From assembly GCA_019635695.1 (NCBI GenBank), contig JAHBYZ010000001.1, positions 1-64,000 of the forward strand: DNA of 64,000 nt, read 5' to 3'. The notes beneath the pieces are model-generated. The model was not told the DNA's origin, ran no database searches, and saw only the letters and a program-made list of their open reading frames with translations. Made by a program: the position numbers and the translations under genes. Below, piece after piece: positions 61,290 through 64,000 of the stretch; within the stretch, counting starts at the first letter, position 1, and each line of letters opens with the position of its first letter. The stretch is from Rhizobiaceae bacterium (lineage in GTDB: Bacteria > Pseudomonadota > Alphaproteobacteria > Rhizobiales > Rhizobiaceae).

Positions 61290-63722
61290 TCAGGCGAGCG
61301 CGACCTGCGCGGCCCGCTGCTTCGTGCGCACCGGCCCCAGTACCAGTGGCGCGAGATCTGCCGCGCCGTAGGACGCGGCGACCTGCGCCGGCCCTGGCGT
61401 GCTGTAGAGCGTGGTGCGCTGGCCGCCGTCGCGGCGGGCGCGTGCGATCAGCGCGTCCATGGCGATCGGCGGCAGTTCCTGCCCGTGCTGCGTGCCGGCG
61501 GCGCGTGAGATGCTTTCGTTCATCAGCGTGCCGCCGAGATCGTTGGCGCCGGCGTCGAGGCAGGCGAGCACGCCCTCGGCGCCGAGTTTCACCCAAGACA
61601 CCTGGATGTTGGCGATCAAAGGGTTGAGCACGAGGCGCGACACCGCATGCATCAGCATTGCCTCGCGGAAGGTCGGCCCCTTGCGCGCGCCGCCCTTGAA
61701 GTAGAGCGGTGCCTCCATGTGCACGAAGGGCAGCGGCACAAATTCGGTGATGCCGCCGGTGCGCTCCTGCAGATCGCGCAGCGAAAGCAGGTGGCGCGCC
61801 CACTGGAGCGGCGTGTCGATGTGGCCGAACATGATTGTCGAGGTCGTCGGCAGGCCGGCGCGGTGGGCGGCCTCGACCACGCCGAGCCACTCGGCCGCCG
61901 AAAGCTTGTCGGGGCACAGGATGGCGCGCGCGTCGTCGTCCAGTATCTCTGCCGCGGTGCCCGGCAGCGAGCCCAGCCCGGCGTCGCGCAGCATGCCCAG
62001 AAAGCGTTCGACGGAGATGGCGAGCGTCTCGGCGCCGTGCGCCACTTCGAGCGGCGAGAAGGCGTGGACGTGGATCGACGGCGCGCCGCGCTTGGCGGCG
62101 GCGAGCAGGTCGAGATAGGTCTGGCCGGTGAAGGCAGGGTGGATGCCGCCCTGCATGCAGACTTCCGTCGCGCCGCGCTCCCACGCCTCGGCGGCGCGGC
62201 GCGAGACCTCGTCGAGGCTCACCTCGTAGGGCTTGCCGCGCAGGTTGTCAGACGCCTTGCCCTTGGAGAAGGCGCAGAAGCTGCATTTGTAGGCGCAGAC
62301 ATTGGTGTAGTTGATGTTGCGGTTGACGACGTAGCGCACCTTGCCGCCGCTGACCTTGCGGCGCAGCGCGTCGGCAGCCGTCACGACAGCGTCGAAGTCG
62401 CCGGCGCGGGCGGCGAACAGGGCCGCGATCTCGCTCTCGCCGAGCCGCGCGCCGGACGCCGAACGAGCGACGGCCTTTTCAATGCCGGCGCTGGGGCCGC
62501 GGCGAATGGAGGGCGCGGGGCGCTTCGGCGCAGCCAGCGTGCCGGGCGACCAGGGATCGGCGCGGCCCCAGCCTTCTGCATCACTGGCGCGCAGAGCGGG
62601 CGTGCGCATTGCGGGCGCCAACCAACGGTCCTGATCCGCAAGCCAGGCCGGATAGATCGGCAGGCGGGCGACGAGGGCGGCGCCGGAGCGCTCGGTGGCG
62701 ATGCGCAGCTTCTCCAGCGTCGGCCACGCCGCTTCCGGGTTCACGTGGTCCGGCGTGACCGGCGAGACGCCGCCCCAGTCGTTGATGCCGGCCTCGAGCA
62801 GTCGCGGGAAGTCGTCGAAGGAGAGGTTCGGCGGCGCCTGGATGTTCATGTCCGGACCGAGCACGATGCGCGCGGCCGCTACCGTCCAAAGCATTTCCTC
62901 CATCGGCAGCGCAGGCTGTCCGGCCATGCGCGTGCCCGGCTTGGGCTGGAAATTCTGGACGATGACTTCCTGGATGTGGCCGAAGCGCTCGTGCAGTGCC
63001 TTGATGACCAGCAGGCTTTCAACGCGGTCGGCGCGCGTTTCGCCGATGCCTGCGAGGATTCCGGTGGTGAACGGAATGGCGCGTCGCCCGGCCTCGGCAA
63101 TCATGTCGATACGGACCTGCGGATGTTTGCCCTTCGAGCCGAAATGCGGGCCGCCGCGCTCAAGCAATTTCAGCGAGGTGCTTTCCAGCATCAACCCCTG
63201 AGAAACGCTTACCGCGCGCAGCCGCTCCATGTCCTCCCCGGACATGATGCCGGCATTGATGTGCGGCAGCAGGCCGGTCTCCGTCGCGACTCTGCCGGCA
63301 ACATCGACTAGATAGTCGATCGTTGTTTCGTGCCCCATGGCGGTAAGTTCGCCGCGCGCCACGCGGTAGCGCTGCTCGGGCAGCTCGCCGAGCGTGAACA
63401 GCGCCTCGGTGCAGCCGGCCGCGGCGCCAGCGCGCGCGATCTCCAGCACCTTGTCCACAGCCATGAAGGCGCGTTCGCCGCGGCGCGGCGGATGCGCGAA
63501 CGTGCAATAGCCGCACACGTCGCGGCAAAGCTGTGTCAGCGGAATGAACACCTTCGGCGAAAAGGAGACGGTGCGGCTGTGGCCCCTCTCCCGCATGTCG
63601 CGTGCCAGGCCGAGCAATGCCTGCGGGGTCATCGCCTGAAGTCGTGAAAGCAGGCCGGCGACGGTCGCCGGCGCCGGTCGAAGATTGGCTTCGGAGGTCG
63701 TTTCGATCAGGTCGTCGCTCAT
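61290..63722 (-). CDS. fbiC: bifunctional FO synthase (FbiC; CofH/CofG fusion)
   Basis: An 810-residue protein with two radical-SAM halves. The N-terminal half (CofG-like) has the cluster motif CRDVCGYCTFAHPP (about 66-79). The C-terminal half (CofH-like) has YTNVCAYKCSFCAFSKGKA (about 477-495). Between them is a proline-rich linker. Together they make the deazaflavin FO from tyrosine and the pyrimidine 5-amino-6-ribitylaminouracil. The fused form is usual in actinobacteria and F420-positive proteobacteria. It is the first gene of the F420 operon, with a control region carrying both regulatory motifs. Confidence 0.95.
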   Translation of the reverse strand: MSDDLIETTSEANLRPAPATVAGLLSRLQAMTPQALLGLARDMRERGHSRTVSFSPKVFIPLTQLCRDVCGYCTFAHPPRRGERAFMAVDKVLEIARAGAAAGCTEALFTLGELPEQRYRVARGELTAMGHETTIDYLVDVAGRVATETGLLPHINAGIMSGEDMERLRAVSVSQGLMLESTSLKLLERGGPHFGSKGKHPQVRIDMIAEAGRRAIPFTTGILAGIGETRADRVESLLVIKALHERFGHIQEVIVQNFQPKPGTRMAGQPALPMEEMLWTVAAARIVLGPDMNIQAPPNLSFDDFPRLLEAGINDWGGVSPVTPDHVNPEAAWPTLEKLRIATERSGAALVARLPIYPAWLADQDRWLAPAMRTPALRASDAEGWGRADPWSPGTLAAPKRPAPSIRRGPSAGIEKAVARSASGARLGESEIAALFAARAGDFDAVVTAADALRRKVSGGKVRYVVNRNINYTNVCAYKCSFCAFSKGKASDNLRGKPYEVSLDEVSRRAAEAWERGATEVCMQGGIHPAFTGQTYLDLLAAAKRGAPSIHVHAFSPLEVAHGAETLAISVERFLGMLRDAGLGSLPGTAAEILDDDARAILCPDKLSAAEWLGVVEAAHRAGLPTTSTIMFGHIDTPLQWARHLLSLRDLQERTGGITEFVPLPFVHMEAPLYFKGGARKGPTFREAMLMHAVSRLVLNPLIANIQVSWVKLGAEGVLACLDAGANDLGGTLMNESISRAAGTQHGQELPPIAMDALIARARRDGGQRTTLYSTPGPAQVAASYGAADLAPLVLGPVRTKQRAAQVALA

Positions 63723-63748
63723 GGTGGCACGATGCCTCGTTTCACCGA

Positions 63749-63840
63749 AAGATAGACATGTTCAGCATCGTTGTGTCAAGATGTCTAGACAACATTGCGC
63801 CTGATGCTACGCTTATCATATAGAGAATATCATTTTCTAT
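63749..63840 (-). promoter_or_regulatory. F420 operon promoter with both shared operators (site G)
   Basis: On the minus strand TTGACA (63779-63774) is followed by TATCTT or TCTATC at 63756-63749. The GntR-type motif AGATGT-CTAG-ACAACA (63779-63794), with the perfect palindrome TGTCTAGACA inside, touches the -35 box. Further upstream ATAGAGAAT (63820-63828), ATC, ATTTTCTAT (63832-63840) is the other shared operator (8 of 9 pairs). A repressor near the core promoter plus an activator upstream is the simplest reading. Confidence 0.65.
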
Positions 63841-64000
63841 CGAGAAAATCGCTTGCCTTGCCGGCTCTTTTCGGTATGGTGCCGACAGGGAGGCGATCTG
63901 CCGGACCGCGCAGGCGGCCCGTCCGGTCGCGGGCGTCGAGAATATCCGCCTTGAGATGCAACTGGCTTGGTGCGGCGGCGGAGCGATCTCCGCCTGAAGC
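63841..64000. other. right end of window, no gene called
   Basis: The last 160 bases lie right of site G. A plus-strand frame opens at an ATG near 63876 and runs out of the window, but it has no recognisable family sequence. Site G could also serve a rightward gene beyond the window. Confidence 0.3.

Noticed and set aside
61290..63722. Splitting fbiC into separate cofG and cofH genes
   Set aside because: One uninterrupted frame contains both radical-SAM cysteine motifs, with a linker between them and no internal start with a ribosome site.
1..64000. tRNA or rRNA genes
   Set aside because: No rRNA-like sequence and no cloverleaf with the usual T-loop core in a plausible context was recognised in the intergenic regions; a covariance-model scan would be decisive.

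Overview
This is high-GC DNA from an alphaproteobacterium, most likely a Rhizobiales relative of the Mesorhizobium/Phyllobacteriaceae type. The inference rests on the GC-rich codon use, a DUF982 gene, TRAP and sugar ABC transporters, and dense clusters of CoA-ester catabolism genes. No rRNA, tRNA or CRISPR array was seen. Most genes are in tightly packed operons with ATGA, GTGA or TGATG junctions.

Layout. (1) 1-0.9 kb: tail of a frameshifted IS110 transposase and its flank. (2) 0.9-12.1 kb: a carboxylic-acid catabolic cluster. Two divergent operons (crotonase, BadH-like SDR, quinone oxidoreductase, crotonase; and crotonase, acyl-CoA dehydrogenase, MaoC, CaiB) are followed by a TetR regulator and a TRAP transporter. 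(3) 12.1-16.3 kb: a small accessory island with a short tyrosine recombinase, an AbiJ-like HEPN protein divergent from a possible nuclease/ADP-ribosyltransferase-fold fusion, and an IS3 remnant. (4) 16.3-27.7 kb: a D-amino-acid dehydrogenase, then an L-fucose/acid-sugar cluster (fuconate dehydratase, mutarotase, second enolase-superfamily dehydratase, ABC importer, IclR regulator, lactonase, SDR). (5) 27.9-57.8 kb: a large CoA-ester catabolic supercluster with three orphan periplasmic binding proteins, a GMC oxidoreductase, two SnoaL-like proteins, an F420-dependent LLM-class oxidoreductase, five acyl-CoA dehydrogenase-type genes counting both halves of a likely heteromeric pair, CaiB/racemase, MaoC proteins, crotonases, thiolase, 3-hydroxyacyl-CoA dehydrogenase, two acyl-CoA synthetases, a thiolase-like/DUF35 pair, and IclR and GntR regulators. 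(6) 57.8-63.8 kb: a coenzyme F420 operon (fbiC, NADPH:F420 reductase, cofE, cofD, cofC, VOC protein).

How the parts work together. Regions 5 and 6 look like one regulatory unit. A palindromic operator (ATAGAGAAT, 3-nt spacer, ATTCTCTAT and variants) lies in the promoter regions at 29.16, 31.92, 38.82, 42.73, 42.81, 49.60 and 63.83 kb. In four of these it sits just upstream of a recognisable -35 box, as expected for an activator. A second 16-bp inverted motif (A-S-W-T-R-T, N4, W-C-A-A-S-W) overlaps or abuts promoters at 36.70, 54.60, 54.73 and 63.79 kb, as expected for a repressor. The natural candidates are the IclR protein at 42.9 kb and the HutC-type GntR protein at 56.9 kb. Only the F420 promoter carries clear copies of both motifs. 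My reading is that this bacterium makes F420 as a dedicated cofactor for an inducible pathway in which the LLM oxidoreductase works on an unidentified, probably branched or alicyclic, acid. The substrate and both regulator assignments are inference.
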